DNA of 64,000 nt from an uncultured Lachnospiraceae bacterium. GTDB taxonomy: Bacteria > Bacillota > Clostridia > Lachnospirales > Lachnospiraceae. Position numbers and translations under genes: made by a program. The notes under the pieces were generated by a model. The model was not told where the DNA came from, made no database searches, and was given only the letters and a program-made list of their open reading frames with translations. Positions 50,898 through 60,420 of the stretch are shown here, piece by piece. Position 1 is the stretch's first letter; every line of letters starts with the position of its first letter. Location of the stretch: positions 62,001 through 126,000 of the forward strand of contig CANRMA010000003.1 in the NCBI GenBank assembly GCA_947631625.1. Reading direction: 5' to 3'.

Positions 50898-52004
50898 CTA
50901 CATCTCAAGCTCTTTCTTAAGCTGAATATACTCGGCATATGCCATCATAAACGGCCCTACGCCTTTGGAATCGTCGGATACTATTTTTTCGGAAAGATAA
51001 TATTCAACGCTTCCGTCTCTGGAAGGTTTATCCGCAGGCCCAAGTCCCGCCATATGGCAGATATCGATAAGATGAAGTTGACCGTCTTCCTCAACAAGTT
51101 TATTTTTAATAAGACTTTCCACGATCTCCATTCCCGAAGCCGCATATTTTTCTTTTGACAAAATTCCCATGCGGCAGGCTTTAATGATAGCGTAGCCTAT
51201 CATTGTGCTTCCGGAAGTCTCAAGATAGTTGCCCTCCACATCGCCTCTGTCCACGACCTGATAGAAAAGCTTGCTCTCCTTGTCCTGATACTGCATTATC
51301 CCTTTATGTATAAGCTTGAAGATATCCTGAATCTTCCTGTACTGCTCGTAAATCTCAATACTCATCTTATCCAGAACATCTATAAGGCCCATGATATACC
51401 AACCCATGCTGCGCAGCCAAACATTTGCCGAACAGCCTGTGTCCTTATCGGCCCAGAACTGCACCTTGTCCTCATCAAAGGCGTGATAACAAAGCCCCTT
51501 CTTTTCATCATAAAGAAAAGCCTGAACATTTTCAAACTGCTTTACTATATCCTTATACTGCCCTTTTTTATCATATCTGGTCTCATATTCCATATAAAAA
51601 GGCTGCGCCATATAAAGGCCGTCGAGCCATACCTGATTGGGATACATCTGTTTATGTATAAAATTGCCGCACTCGCATCTGGGGTGCTTACGCAGAAAAT
51701 CCATAGTAAACTCTATCGCCTTACGATATTTTTCATCGCCGGTCTTGTCATACATGAAAAACAAAATCTTACTGCAATTTATACTGTCAATGCTGAATTT
51801 GTCAGTCTGATAGTTAGCTATTGTCCCGTCCTCTCCGATCAACGGCTCGACATAATTCCTGATAAAATCGAAATATTTTTCGTCTCCGGTCGCTTCATAC
51901 ATTTTCTGAGCTCCTATAAGAACGCAGCCGTCCTCATAGTTCCAATATTTCTTATAAGGAGTATAGTCTTTCAGATATTGCCCTATATAATCTTCCGTCT
52001 TCAT
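50898..52004 (-). CDS. Unsaturated rhamnogalacturonyl hydrolase (GH105, YteR-like)
   Basis: Removes the unsaturated galacturonyl residue left by rhamnogalacturonan lyases; cytoplasmic (no signal peptide). PYKKYWNYEDGCVLIGAQKM opens the (alpha/alpha)6 barrel. YPNQVWLDGLYMAQPFYMEY contains the catalytic Asp, NVWLRSMGWYIMGLIDVLDK and YLETSGSTMIGYAIIKACRM complete the site. 368 aa, normal. ATG at 52004 behind GGAGGGG. Fits the pectin locus beside GH43 enzymes and an acetylesterase. Confidence 0.9.
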   Translation of the reverse strand: MKTEDYIGQYLKDYTPYKKYWNYEDGCVLIGAQKMYEATGDEKYFDFIRNYVEPLIGEDGTIANYQTDKFSIDSINCSKILFFMYDKTGDEKYRKAIEFTMDFLRKHPRCECGNFIHKQMYPNQVWLDGLYMAQPFYMEYETRYDKKGQYKDIVKQFENVQAFLYDEKKGLCYHAFDEDKVQFWADKDTGCSANVWLRSMGWYIMGLIDVLDKMSIEIYEQYRKIQDIFKLIHKGIMQYQDKESKLFYQVVDRGDVEGNYLETSGSTMIGYAIIKACRMGILSKEKYAASGMEIVESLIKNKLVEEDGQLHLIDICHMAGLGPADKPSRDGSVEYYLSEKIVSDDSKGVGPFMMAYAEYIQLKKELEM

Positions 52005-52106
52005 TTATAAACGCCCCTCCGATCATTTAAAACTTTCCTGTGCTACCATTATAACAAATCCTGAAAAAGTTTCCAACATTATCTTGATGTATTTTGTTGT
52101 ATTTTA

Positions 52107-53465
52107 CTATACTCTCTTCTTTTTCCAATATCCGGTCTTATATACTATGTATAAAAGCACTGCCGAGATGCCGTTACTGATAACAACGGAATACCACACG
52201 CTCCGCACTCCCATATGCAGCCAGACTTCGCATACGAAAAGCGTCGCAAAACGGAAAACCCACAGTCTCGCCGCATCGACTATCATAGTCACTTCTGTAT
52301 GGCCGCTGCCCTGAAAAAGTCCCATGCTGGAATTGTAAACGCCGTTTGCAAAGCACCAGAAAGCCATAATGCTCAGGAAATCAGCCGCCATGCTTATTAC
52401 CTCGGCATCATTGGAGAAAATTTTGACTACTGCGGTCGATATAGGCATACGCGAAAGTATCATACCTCCTACGAACAAAAATATAACACTTATGCGCATG
52501 GACAGGCGATACCCTTCTCTGGCCCTGTCATACTGTTCTGCACCCACATTTTGGCCCACAATAGTAGCCACCGCAGAGCCGATCCCGTTGCTTGGCAATG
52601 TTATCAGACCGTTGATTTTGTTTCCTATTCCATATGCGGCCATTGCCTGAGTTCCGTATTTAAGCACATTTTTCGTCATAAGCAAAAAACCGAACTGCAT
52701 CGTGCTGCCGCCTATCGCAGTAGGCAGTCCCACCACAAGAATACTCTTTAACTTATCTTTTTCAAATTTAAGCTTTTTAAGCTGTAAATAAACATCTTTT
52801 TCCTTATTATGCAAAAGGATAAAGGCGATTATGGCAGGGACCGCCTTGGCGCTGACCGTTGCAAGCGCCGCCCCCGCGACTCCCATATGAAAGACCACCA
52901 TTAGCAGGGGGTCCAAAATCATATTGATAATGATACCGCCAAGATTTAACAGCATAGGCCTGAAAGTGTCGCCCTGCGCCTGATTTATCGCAGTATACAT
53001 ATTCACCGTATATAAAAACGGCATATCCAATATAACAAGCTGCAGATAGGTCTTGCCATAGCTAAAAGTATCGCCGTCCGCTCCAAGCCACCTCACGATA
53101 GCAGGCGTGGCCAAGGCGCAGAATGCAGCGCAAAACAGCGAAAATATCAATGCGCAGGCAAAAATCTGATTGGCCATGCTCCTTGCCTCGTCATCCTTTT
53201 TCGCGCCAAGGAACTGTGAAATAAGCACCGAACCCGCTACCGTAATGCCCGAACCGAAATTTATCACAATATTCTGCATGGGCGTAACCAGGTTGATTGC
53301 GGCAAGCTCTTCGGTTCCCAACTTCCCCAACCAGTATGTATCCGTCAGATTATACATAGTCTGAAGGAAACTGTTGATAACGACCGGAATGGTCAATATC
53401 ATTATCGCCTTAATAAGACTTCCGCTAAGCAGTATCTCTCTGTTATTCCTTTTAGCCATTTTCAC
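52107..53465 (-). CDS. MATE family efflux transporter
   Basis: 452 aa, twelve helices with the two-fold MATE repeat: LIKAIMILTIPVVINSFLQT, TDTYWLGKLGTEELAAINLV in the first half, VVGLPTAIGGSTMQFGFLLM and ATIVGQNVGAEQYDRAREGY in the second. Exports cations or drugs with Na+ or H+ in other cases. The start is a GTG at 53465 with GAGGG upstream; an ATG two codons in is also possible. It sits inside the pectin locus, but a role there is only suggested by position. Confidence 0.9.
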   Translation of the reverse strand: MKMAKRNNREILLSGSLIKAIMILTIPVVINSFLQTMYNLTDTYWLGKLGTEELAAINLVTPMQNIVINFGSGITVAGSVLISQFLGAKKDDEARSMANQIFACALIFSLFCAAFCALATPAIVRWLGADGDTFSYGKTYLQLVILDMPFLYTVNMYTAINQAQGDTFRPMLLNLGGIIINMILDPLLMVVFHMGVAGAALATVSAKAVPAIIAFILLHNKEKDVYLQLKKLKFEKDKLKSILVVGLPTAIGGSTMQFGFLLMTKNVLKYGTQAMAAYGIGNKINGLITLPSNGIGSAVATIVGQNVGAEQYDRAREGYRLSMRISVIFLFVGGMILSRMPISTAVVKIFSNDAEVISMAADFLSIMAFWCFANGVYNSSMGLFQGSGHTEVTMIVDAARLWVFRFATLFVCEVWLHMGVRSVWYSVVISNGISAVLLYIVYKTGYWKKKRV

Positions 53466-53693
53466 AACGCGCCCTCGCTTGTCTGATATTTTGTCATCTG
53501 ACCGGATATTTTTATTATCCGCCGATATATGATATATTTTAATAAATCCATTTCACATTTTCTTATCATTTAATCAGATTATACGGCATAAATTTATGAA
53601 AATATGACATGAAACGATTTATTATATCACCGATAATCGGGAAACCCATTCCCATCTTATATTCTTATATTATGAAGTGGGGGTTTAAACGTT

Positions 53694-53775
53694 GTTTCTA
53701 CAGCTTGTACTTTCTAAAGCTTATATTTTCTTAAGCTTGTACTTTCTACACCCATAATTTCTACAACTTATAATA
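53694..53775 (-). repeat. 16-bp tandem repeat around the stop codon of the ankyrin-GH43 gene
   Basis: Units such as ATTATAAGTTGTAGAA, AGTACAAGCTTAAGAA, AATATAAGCTTTAGAA and AGTACAAGCTGTAGAA follow one another; the first contains the gene's TAG stop. Five copies are visible. Confidence 0.75.
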
Positions 53776-55986
53776 TATAAATCTTATAAATTCAACATAA
53801 AGCGGCTTTGCGCCCGCATAGCCGTACATTCCGACCATTGCGCCCGTAAAACGCTTGCCAAACGAAATGCCCTCGTCGCACAGATAATACACGTTTGAAA
53901 GTTTGGCAGCGGTTTTCTCCTCAAGGCCCGCCGCGCCGTCCGCCGATATTAAAGCCGCTTCGCTTGACTGAGCGTCTTTGCCTGCCCGGGCATAATAAAA
54001 TCTTCTGTTAAGATATTCAGTCTCAACGCCCAACATATAAATTTCTCCCGCGGGCTTATCAACATATTCTTTATCATGACATATATCGGTCTGTCCGATA
54101 TGCTCTCTGACCTGTAAAAAATATCTGCCGTCTTCCCTTTCTTCCCTTGAGAAAAAGAAACATACCCACGTATTTTCATCATAATAACAGGTAATGCCTG
54201 CCTCCTGTCCCTCATCAAGCTCAGGAACTTCAAACGCTGCCTCCGCCTTAAAGCAAAAATCACACTGCCTTCTGACAAGTATGTTTCTGGCCTTTACGCT
54301 GGAAAGCGGCTCACTGCTTCCTTTTAATATAAGCCTGCCGTCCCTGAAGCTTATGGCGCCTTCTTCCGGCGGCCTCGGCGTGATAAAATCCTTTGGTAAT
54401 CCGTCGTAAAATGTATATTCATGTTTTTTGACTTTATTAGTCAACATTCCTTGCAGAAAGTCGCCATTTAATGACACATTTGTCATATATCCTTCGGGCT
54501 GTCCATCACCCAGACTTGTTTCTCCCTTATTTTCGCCGTTTTTATCTGACACTTGTGTCATATTTGATTGACTCATTGCAGCATCCGATATACCGAACGA
54601 GTCAACCGCTTTTGTGACTGATTTTTGATCTAATTTGGGGACTGATTTTGGAGCTGATTTTTGGACTGATTTTTGGGCTAATTGGGGGACTGGTTTTTGG
54701 GGCGCTTTCGGCAGGTTCGGTCTTATCTGAAGCACGCTTGGCCCATTCAGGTTATTCACTATCGGCCAGCCGTCCGCAGTCCATGTTACGGGATCGAGCG
54801 CCGTTTCCCTTCCAAGTATGCTGTACTTACCTTCCAGCTTCCTGCCACACAGATATACCATATACCACTCCCCGTTCTGTGTACAGACAAGTTTTCCATG
54901 TCCGCAGCGTTGTATAGCCGCTTTGGGATCGGTCTGCGTCATTATCGGATTGTACGGGCAAGGCTCATAATTTCCCATAAGCTCCCTGCTTCTTGCAACC
55001 GTAACTCTGTGTCCCGGACCAGTTCCGCCCTCCGCCAATATGAGATAATAATATCCGTCTTTTTTTATAAGATGCGGGCCCTCAGGCGCACGTTTATGGT
55101 CGCCGTAATATAGCATGACCGGTTCGGTCAATTTCCTTTTACAGTCGCTGCTCAGCTCGAATATCCTCGCGCCTCTGTTTAAAAGCATATAATGTCTGCC
55201 GTTTTCATGAAAAATAGAAGGGTCGATTCCGTCCTCATCTATTATTGCCGGCTCGGAATACGGGCCTTCAGGTTTGTCAGAAGACACCACTATCTGCCTT
55301 CTGTATACAGTGCCGGTATCATTCAGCCTGTATGTGGCGGTTATATAAAAAGTCCCGTTATCATAAGAAATATCGGGTGCCCAGTAACCTCTTCCGCCTT
55401 CCAACTCATCTAACATAGCCCACCTGGGATTCGTTATGGCATAGCCGATTATATCCCAGTTCACCAAATCTTTGGAATGTGAAACCGGAATACAGGGAAA
55501 ATATATAAAAGAGGAATTTACCATATAATAGTCATCCCCCACCCTTACAATTGACGGATCGGGAAAAGTCCCCGTGCGTATGGGATTATGGTACATATCT
55601 TCATAGGCCGCCCCCACGCGCTTTTCATAATAGGCAAGCAGCTCCTTATGCCCCATTTCCCATGCTATCTGATAGGGCGTAATCAAATTTATATCCGCAG
55701 AAGTTATATCCATTCCTACCTTTTCCACAAGATATCTGTTGAGCTCCACATTTCCCGACATCGCGGCATAATGAAGAATGTTGCGGTTCTCATCATCCAC
55801 CGTATTCATACTGGCCCTGCTGTACTCAACTATATACTTCACGATCGGGAAATTGCCCAGCTTGGCCGCATACATGAACAGAGGAAGCCCGTCTTTCGTC
55901 TCTCCTTCAATACTGCTGTTATCTCGCGTTATTATATCGATCACATCTTCCAAACTCTGCGCCTTTATCGCCTGCTCTAAATCCAT
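53761..55986 (-). CDS. GH43 glycosidase with N-terminal ankyrin repeats
   Basis: About 741 aa, cytoplasmic (no signal peptide). Residues 1-125 are three ankyrin-like repeats (DGLPLFMYAAKLGNFPIVKY, NRNILHYAAMSGNVELNRYL, TPYQIAWEMGHKELLAYYEK). The GH43 beta-propeller follows: general base Asp in RTGTFPDPSIVRVGDDYYMV, pKa Asp in DGIDPSIFHENGRHY, acid Glu in APEGPHLIKKDGYYYLILAE. A Lys/Ser/Pro/Gln linker (~430-520, KSVPKLDQKSV) precedes a C-terminal beta-sandwich (DUF1349-like). GH43 acts on arabinan, xylan or galactan side chains. The start is the ATG at 55986 behind GGAGGG; longer starts lack a site. An ankyrin-GH43 fusion is very unusual. Confidence 0.88.
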   Translation of the reverse strand: MDLEQAIKAQSLEDVIDIITRDNSSIEGETKDGLPLFMYAAKLGNFPIVKYIVEYSRASMNTVDDENRNILHYAAMSGNVELNRYLVEKVGMDITSADINLITPYQIAWEMGHKELLAYYEKRVGAAYEDMYHNPIRTGTFPDPSIVRVGDDYYMVNSSFIYFPCIPVSHSKDLVNWDIIGYAITNPRWAMLDELEGGRGYWAPDISYDNGTFYITATYRLNDTGTVYRRQIVVSSDKPEGPYSEPAIIDEDGIDPSIFHENGRHYMLLNRGARIFELSSDCKRKLTEPVMLYYGDHKRAPEGPHLIKKDGYYYLILAEGGTGPGHRVTVARSRELMGNYEPCPYNPIMTQTDPKAAIQRCGHGKLVCTQNGEWYMVYLCGRKLEGKYSILGRETALDPVTWTADGWPIVNNLNGPSVLQIRPNLPKAPQKPVPQLAQKSVQKSAPKSVPKLDQKSVTKAVDSFGISDAAMSQSNMTQVSDKNGENKGETSLGDGQPEGYMTNVSLNGDFLQGMLTNKVKKHEYTFYDGLPKDFITPRPPEEGAISFRDGRLILKGSSEPLSSVKARNILVRRQCDFCFKAEAAFEVPELDEGQEAGITCYYDENTWVCFFFSREEREDGRYFLQVREHIGQTDICHDKEYVDKPAGEIYMLGVETEYLNRRFYYARAGKDAQSSEAALISADGAAGLEEKTAAKLSNVYYLCDEGISFGKRFTGAMVGMYGYAGAKPLYVEFIRFIYYKL

Positions 55987-56049
55987 TTTACCCTCCATTA
56001 TAAAAATTCTTTGCAAAACAGCCCCTGCTTCGAGCGGTCAGTTCTTCTT

Positions 56050-57615
56050 TCACACTTGCTTGAAGTGAATATACTCAAAGTCCGCATATCCGCCTTTTTC
56101 CTGCGCTTCCAACACATTCGCGAAAAGGCCTATCTTAGCCCCCACCCACGTATGATCGGAAGGCATAAAGTCCGTCTGAACATTTATCCTCTCATTACCG
56201 TCCAGACTATAATACATCTTAAATGCCGGACTATCGCCGTTTTTTTCCATAACAAATGTTATATAAAGCTTATCTTCATCTTCCGCAAGTGTCCTAAGCG
56301 GAGTATACTTCTCCTTAACATTACCGTCCTTATCATCATAAGCTTCGGCAAACACAACGGTCTTTTCACCGTTTATGACTCTGACCGCTACATAAGCATA
56401 GTGGCCGCCCATCATCACCATGCCCGCCTGCTCGTTTTCCGACAGCGCCGTCATATGTAAAAGAGCAGTCGCCTCAAAATACGGACACACAAGCTTCTGA
56501 GTCAATACATTGGGACTCTCCCACAATATCGGTTCATCCTTTTTAGAAGGATTCAGCGCATACAGCCTTAAATAATTGACTCTTTCAGTCAATGAATAAA
56601 AACCTTCTTTTTCGTTTCCAAGCCACTGCCACAACAGATTGAGGTTATCACTGTTAAAATCATCCGAAGCTTCAAGTGAAGAAACCTCATCACTAATTCC
56701 CGTATTGGGCTTTTTGTATACCTCGCAAGGCTCTCCACAGCCGTCTTTGGCATTTATCCCGATAACCGGCCAGTCATTCTCCCAGACTACCGGCTGCATA
56801 TGCACAATGCGCCCGTACAGTCCCCTGTCCTGAAAATGCAAAAACCACTCGTCGCCGTTTACGGTATCTGTCAAGCCACCCTGATGAGGGCCATTTATAC
56901 TGCTATTTCCCTGCCGCATTACTATCTTTTCTTCATACGGCCCGTAAATATTGCGGGAACGCAGCGCCGTCTGCCAGCCCTGCTTTACCCCTCCCGCGGG
57001 AGCCAGGATATAATAATAACCGTTTCTCTTATATACCTTAGGCCCCTCTATGGTAGGCTGAGTCTCCACACCATTAAATAAGATATGATCCTCTCCGATT
57101 GCCTTAAACCCGTCATAAGACATAGGAAATATTCCTAGACAACTCTTAAAACCGATGCGGCTCTTGGCGTAACCGTGAATCACATACGCCTTTCCGTCCT
57201 CGTCCCAAAAAGGACAGGGATCAATAAGACCTTTACTCTCAAGAACCATAACCGGTTCGTCCCATTTCCCCAAAGGATCTTTTGTACTTACCATAAAAAT
57301 ACCCTCGTCCGGCATTCCGTAATATATATAATAACGCTCGTTATGATATCTGATCGCCGGAGCCCATACACCTTTTGCATGCTGAGGAATATCATAATTC
57401 TCATAATTTATCTTATCCAAAGCATAATTTACAAGCTTCCAGTTCACCAAATCTCTGGATGTCAGAATAGGCAGTCCCGGAATATAATTAAAACTGGACG
57501 CAGTCAGATAATAGGTATCTCCCACTCTTATTACATCAGGATCGGAAAAATCCGCAAACAGAACCGGATTTTTATAATTACCGTCCTCTAAATCCGCTTT
57601 CCACAAATGCTCCAT
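56050..57615 (-). CDS. GH43 glycosidase (beta-xylosidase/arabinofuranosidase type)
   Basis: 521 aa, cytoplasmic. General base Asp in VLFADFSDPDVIRVGDTYYL, pKa Asp in GLIDPCPFWDEDGKAYVIHG, acid Glu in TIEGPKVYKRNGYYYILAPA; C-terminal beta-sandwich from about residue 320 (DDFNSDNLNLLWQWLGNEKE). The same two-domain plan as the neighbouring ankyrin fusion. Likely frees arabinose or xylose from imported oligosaccharides. The start is the ATG at 57615, with AGAGGTGG upstream; a GTG three codons earlier also exists. 63 bp before the ankyrin-GH43 gene, so co-transcribed. Confidence 0.9.
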   Translation of the reverse strand: MEHLWKADLEDGNYKNPVLFADFSDPDVIRVGDTYYLTASSFNYIPGLPILTSRDLVNWKLVNYALDKINYENYDIPQHAKGVWAPAIRYHNERYYIYYGMPDEGIFMVSTKDPLGKWDEPVMVLESKGLIDPCPFWDEDGKAYVIHGYAKSRIGFKSCLGIFPMSYDGFKAIGEDHILFNGVETQPTIEGPKVYKRNGYYYILAPAGGVKQGWQTALRSRNIYGPYEEKIVMRQGNSSINGPHQGGLTDTVNGDEWFLHFQDRGLYGRIVHMQPVVWENDWPVIGINAKDGCGEPCEVYKKPNTGISDEVSSLEASDDFNSDNLNLLWQWLGNEKEGFYSLTERVNYLRLYALNPSKKDEPILWESPNVLTQKLVCPYFEATALLHMTALSENEQAGMVMMGGHYAYVAVRVINGEKTVVFAEAYDDKDGNVKEKYTPLRTLAEDEDKLYITFVMEKNGDSPAFKMYYSLDGNERINVQTDFMPSDHTWVGAKIGLFANVLEAQEKGGYADFEYIHFKQV

Positions 57616-57642
57616 AATTTCCACCTCTTTCTATATATAATC

Positions 57643-57845
57643 AGACATTTGCGAAACTCTCTCAACGTATATTGATTGTACAGATTTAACAAACACCATT
57701 GCAGGCGCTCTGAGCGCGTCGGCAATTAGCGAGGCATTTTCGAGCTTAGTGCCGCTACTGCGCTCAATGCAGCGCAAGCGTGCCTGCAAGGGTTTTGTTA
57801 AATTTGTACAATCTCGATAACGTAAATCATAGTTTCGCAATTACC
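57643..57845 (-). mobile_element. 203-bp palindromic element, copy F (family 2, inverted)
   Basis: Opposite orientation to copy E; same core, including arms GATTGTACAGATTTAACAAA and TTTGTTAAATTTGTACAATC, and ends ATTTGCGAAACTC and GTTTCGCAATTACC. It lies between the acetylesterase and GH43 genes of the pectin locus, a few bases before the GH43 ribosome site. Confidence 0.85.
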
Positions 57846-57856
57846 TTATAATTATA

Positions 57857-57892
57857 ATGAAAATGGCTCAGGTCAACACCCAAGCCATTTTA
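57857..57892 (-). terminator. Possible terminator after the acetylesterase gene
   Basis: AAAATGGCT and AGCCATTTT pair around a 16-base loop with internal pairing (GTGTTGAC) on the minus strand, followed by CATTATAATTAT. The T run is weak, so partial read-through into the GH43 genes is likely. Confidence 0.5.
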
Positions 57893-57895
57893 ATC

Positions 57896-58585
57896 TTAGA
57901 TTAAATCTTCAAGTAAAAGTTCCTCATAAATCCCGCCTAATTCCTTAAGACCTCTCGCAATACAGCCTGCATACGCTACCGCGCCCGCATACTTAAGATG
58001 CGTATTGTCCGTAAGTCCTTCCATATGATATGGATACTTACCTGCAGGTAAATGCATATACCAGTCCTTAGAGGCTTCGGCTCCTATCCTCTGCAGTTCT
58101 GCGCGGCTCATAGCGTTAAGATCTATCAGCGGCACATCCAACTTCTTAGCCGTCTGCTTCATAGCTTCCACATATTCGCTGTGGTCAAATGCTGCCGTAA
58201 GGCTCGGATCTATGAAATTTCTTCTCTCAACAGGCGTTATTATCACAGGATACGCCTTTTTATCTCTTGCCACATTCACAAACTTCTCAAGGTTTACCAT
58301 AAACTCTGAAAAAGGTTCCGTATATCTGGCAGGATCGTCTTTCTTTTCATCATTGTGTCCAAACTGGATAAAAAGGAAATCTCCCTCACTTATGTTATCA
58401 TAAATAGGCACCAGTCTCGACTCATCAATGAAACTCTTGGTACTCCTGCCATTCTTGGCATGATTTGAAATCTTTATCTCAGGCTTTATGAACAGATTAA
58501 ACACCTGACCTATTCCGGTCTGTGGATATGTTTTTATGCTGTTATACTGTACGGTAGAATCACCGGCCCAATATATTGTTGCCAT
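57896..58585 (-). CDS. Rhamnogalacturonan acetylesterase (SGNH/GDSL hydrolase)
   Basis: 229-aa CE12-type esterase removing acetyl groups from rhamnogalacturonan. SGNH blocks: IYWAGDSTVQ (Ser), NHAKNGRSTKSF (Gly), FIQFGHNDEKKD (Asn), and TDNTHLKYAGA (Asp-His). No signal peptide, so it acts inside on imported oligosaccharides. ATG at 58585 behind TTGGAGG, 21 bp after the permease gene. Same strand as the ABC importer genes. Confidence 0.88.
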   Translation of the reverse strand: MATIYWAGDSTVQYNSIKTYPQTGIGQVFNLFIKPEIKISNHAKNGRSTKSFIDESRLVPIYDNISEGDFLFIQFGHNDEKKDDPARYTEPFSEFMVNLEKFVNVARDKKAYPVIITPVERRNFIDPSLTAAFDHSEYVEAMKQTAKKLDVPLIDLNAMSRAELQRIGAEASKDWYMHLPAGKYPYHMEGLTDNTHLKYAGAVAYAGCIARGLKELGGIYEELLLEDLI

Positions 58586-58606
58586 TGAATGCCTCCAAGT
58601 CTGCTA

Positions 58607-59443
58607 TTATTCTTTAACCGCACCGATATTAACACCGGTTACAAAGTATTTCTGTAAGAACGGATACAATGCCATGAACGGAAGGATAGCTGCGATGATA
58701 CCTGCGTTGAACAGGGTCGTCTGCGATACATGATATGCAGTTGACGGAGTATCGCCATCCATGATCATGTTTCTCAGTTTATACTGGAAGTTTACCTGTG
58801 TAGGGTCAGTTATGTAAATCTTAACCGTGGTGTAATCATTCCAAACAGTAACCGCGAACATCAAACCGATCGAAGCCAACGCTGCTTTTGAAAGCGGAAG
58901 CACGATCTTAAAGAATATACCCATAGGCGAGCATCCGTCCAGTTTAGCCGCTTCATAAAGGCTTCCCGGTATACCTTCAAAGAAGTTCTTCATAAGTACG
59001 AAGTTATAAACATTAACGCCATGTTTAAATACCAACAGCCACATATTGTTTACAAGACCAAGTCTCTTCATTACCAAGTATTCCGGAATCATACCGCCGG
59101 AGAAGATCATCGTAAACAATAAGATGTATGCAAGCATCGCGCGTCCCGGAAGATCTTCCTGCGCAAGCACATAACCTGCGAGCGTTGAAAGCATCAGACC
59201 AAGTAATGTTCCGAATACCGTAGTGATAACGGAGTTAAGGAACGGCTGATACAACAGTTTAGTCTGAATGATCGTCTTATATCCGTCAAGAGTAAACTTG
59301 TTAGGCCAGAGTTGGAACTGATAAACGCCTACGGCATTCAGGGAGTCGATCAAAACCTTCCATATAGGAACCAAAACTATTAAACCTATAATTATAAATA
59401 CAATATAATTGACTAAGTCAAATACTTTTATTTTCTTTTTCAT
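58607..59443 (-). CDS. Carbohydrate ABC transporter permease (LplC/YtcP type)
   Basis: 278 aa, six helices (FDLVNYIVFIIIGLIVLVPI, TTVFGTLLGLMLSTLAGYVL, MLAYILLFTMIFSGGMIPEY, GLVNNMWLLVFKHGVNVYNF). The EAA loop is YEAAKLDGCSPMGIFFKIVL. The ending is PFMALYPFLQKYFVTGVNIG AVKE, split here for length. One of two permeases of an oligosaccharide importer. ATG at 59443 behind TAGGAGG, 11 bp after the first permease. Confidence 0.92.
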   Translation of the reverse strand: MKKKIKVFDLVNYIVFIIIGLIVLVPIWKVLIDSLNAVGVYQFQLWPNKFTLDGYKTIIQTKLLYQPFLNSVITTVFGTLLGLMLSTLAGYVLAQEDLPGRAMLAYILLFTMIFSGGMIPEYLVMKRLGLVNNMWLLVFKHGVNVYNFVLMKNFFEGIPGSLYEAAKLDGCSPMGIFFKIVLPLSKAALASIGLMFAVTVWNDYTTVKIYITDPTQVNFQYKLRNMIMDGDTPSTAYHVSQTTLFNAGIIAAILPFMALYPFLQKYFVTGVNIGAVKE

Positions 59444-59454
59444 ACCTCTACCTC

Positions 59455-60420
59455 CTATATGATGCCGCGGCCGCGTACCTTCTTACTTATCTGGTTACAG
59501 ATAATTACCAACGCACCACCGACCAATGATTTGAACAAACCAACCGCTGTGGTGTATCCGTAGTTAGGAAGGGCTATAGCAAATGACTGACGATAGATAT
59601 ATGTAGAGATAACATCTGATACATCATAAACTGCATTGTTATAAAGTACGAATACAGATTCAAACATATTCATAACTTTTGCAAGGTTCAGAATAAGAAC
59701 CGTAACGATCGTATTCATCAGAGCAGGAATCGTGACATAACGTATCTTCTGCATACGAGTAGCGCCGTCGATATCGGCTGCTTCATACAATTCAGGATTG
59801 ATACCTGAAAGCGTTGCAAGGAAGATGATAGTTCCCCAACCTGTCTCTTTCCAAATATTTATGAGATAGAATATCGGCCTCCACCATCGGCTCTCTGCCA
59901 GGAAATAGATTCCTGCCTGATCCTGAGCTATTAATCCCAGATCTTTCAACCAACCGTTTACCATACCTGTACTCGAAGGAGAAAGCAGCAAGCTGAAGAT
60001 CGAAGCAACAACCGCCCATGACATAAAGTGAGGCAGATAAATAACCGTCTGCAATGTCTTCTTTGCAAGAAGATTGCCCATTTCATTTAAAAAGACCGAA
60101 ACAACTACCGATGTAATGGTAGTAATAATCAATTTCATAATACTCAACTGCAATGTATTCTTAAAAGCAACCCAGAAGGCGTCTGTTGAAAACATCTTTG
60201 TAAAATGGTCAAAGCCGATCAGTTTCGGCGTACCAACAGGTTTATAATCATATAAAGCATAGCGTATACCCAACATGGGCCAGTAATTCATGATAATAAC
60301 TGTGATCAATACCGGAATGAACATTATGTAATAACCCCGGTTATTCCAAATACGGATTCCTAACGGTTTCTCACGCACTGCTACACCCGTAGACGTAACT
60401 ACTTTCTTATTTTTTTTCAT
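59455..60420 (-). CDS. Carbohydrate ABC transporter permease (LplB/YteP type)
   Basis: About 321 aa, six helices (GYYIMFIPVLITVIIMNYWP, LSIMKLIITTITSVVVSVFL, FMSWAVVASIFSLLLSPS, ETGWGTIIFLATLSGINPEL). The EAA loop is YEAADIDGATRMQKIRYVTI. I place the start at the ATG 60420, which has AGGAAGAG 7 bases upstream; an open frame extends 18 codons further with no site. It pairs with the second permease. No ATPase gene is in the window, so the importer probably uses a shared MsmK-like ATPase. Confidence 0.92.
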   Translation of the reverse strand: MKKNKKVVTSTGVAVREKPLGIRIWNNRGYYIMFIPVLITVIIMNYWPMLGIRYALYDYKPVGTPKLIGFDHFTKMFSTDAFWVAFKNTLQLSIMKLIITTITSVVVSVFLNEMGNLLAKKTLQTVIYLPHFMSWAVVASIFSLLLSPSSTGMVNGWLKDLGLIAQDQAGIYFLAESRWWRPIFYLINIWKETGWGTIIFLATLSGINPELYEAADIDGATRMQKIRYVTIPALMNTIVTVLILNLAKVMNMFESVFVLYNNAVYDVSDVISTYIYRQSFAIALPNYGYTTAVGLFKSLVGGALVIICNQISKKVRGRGII

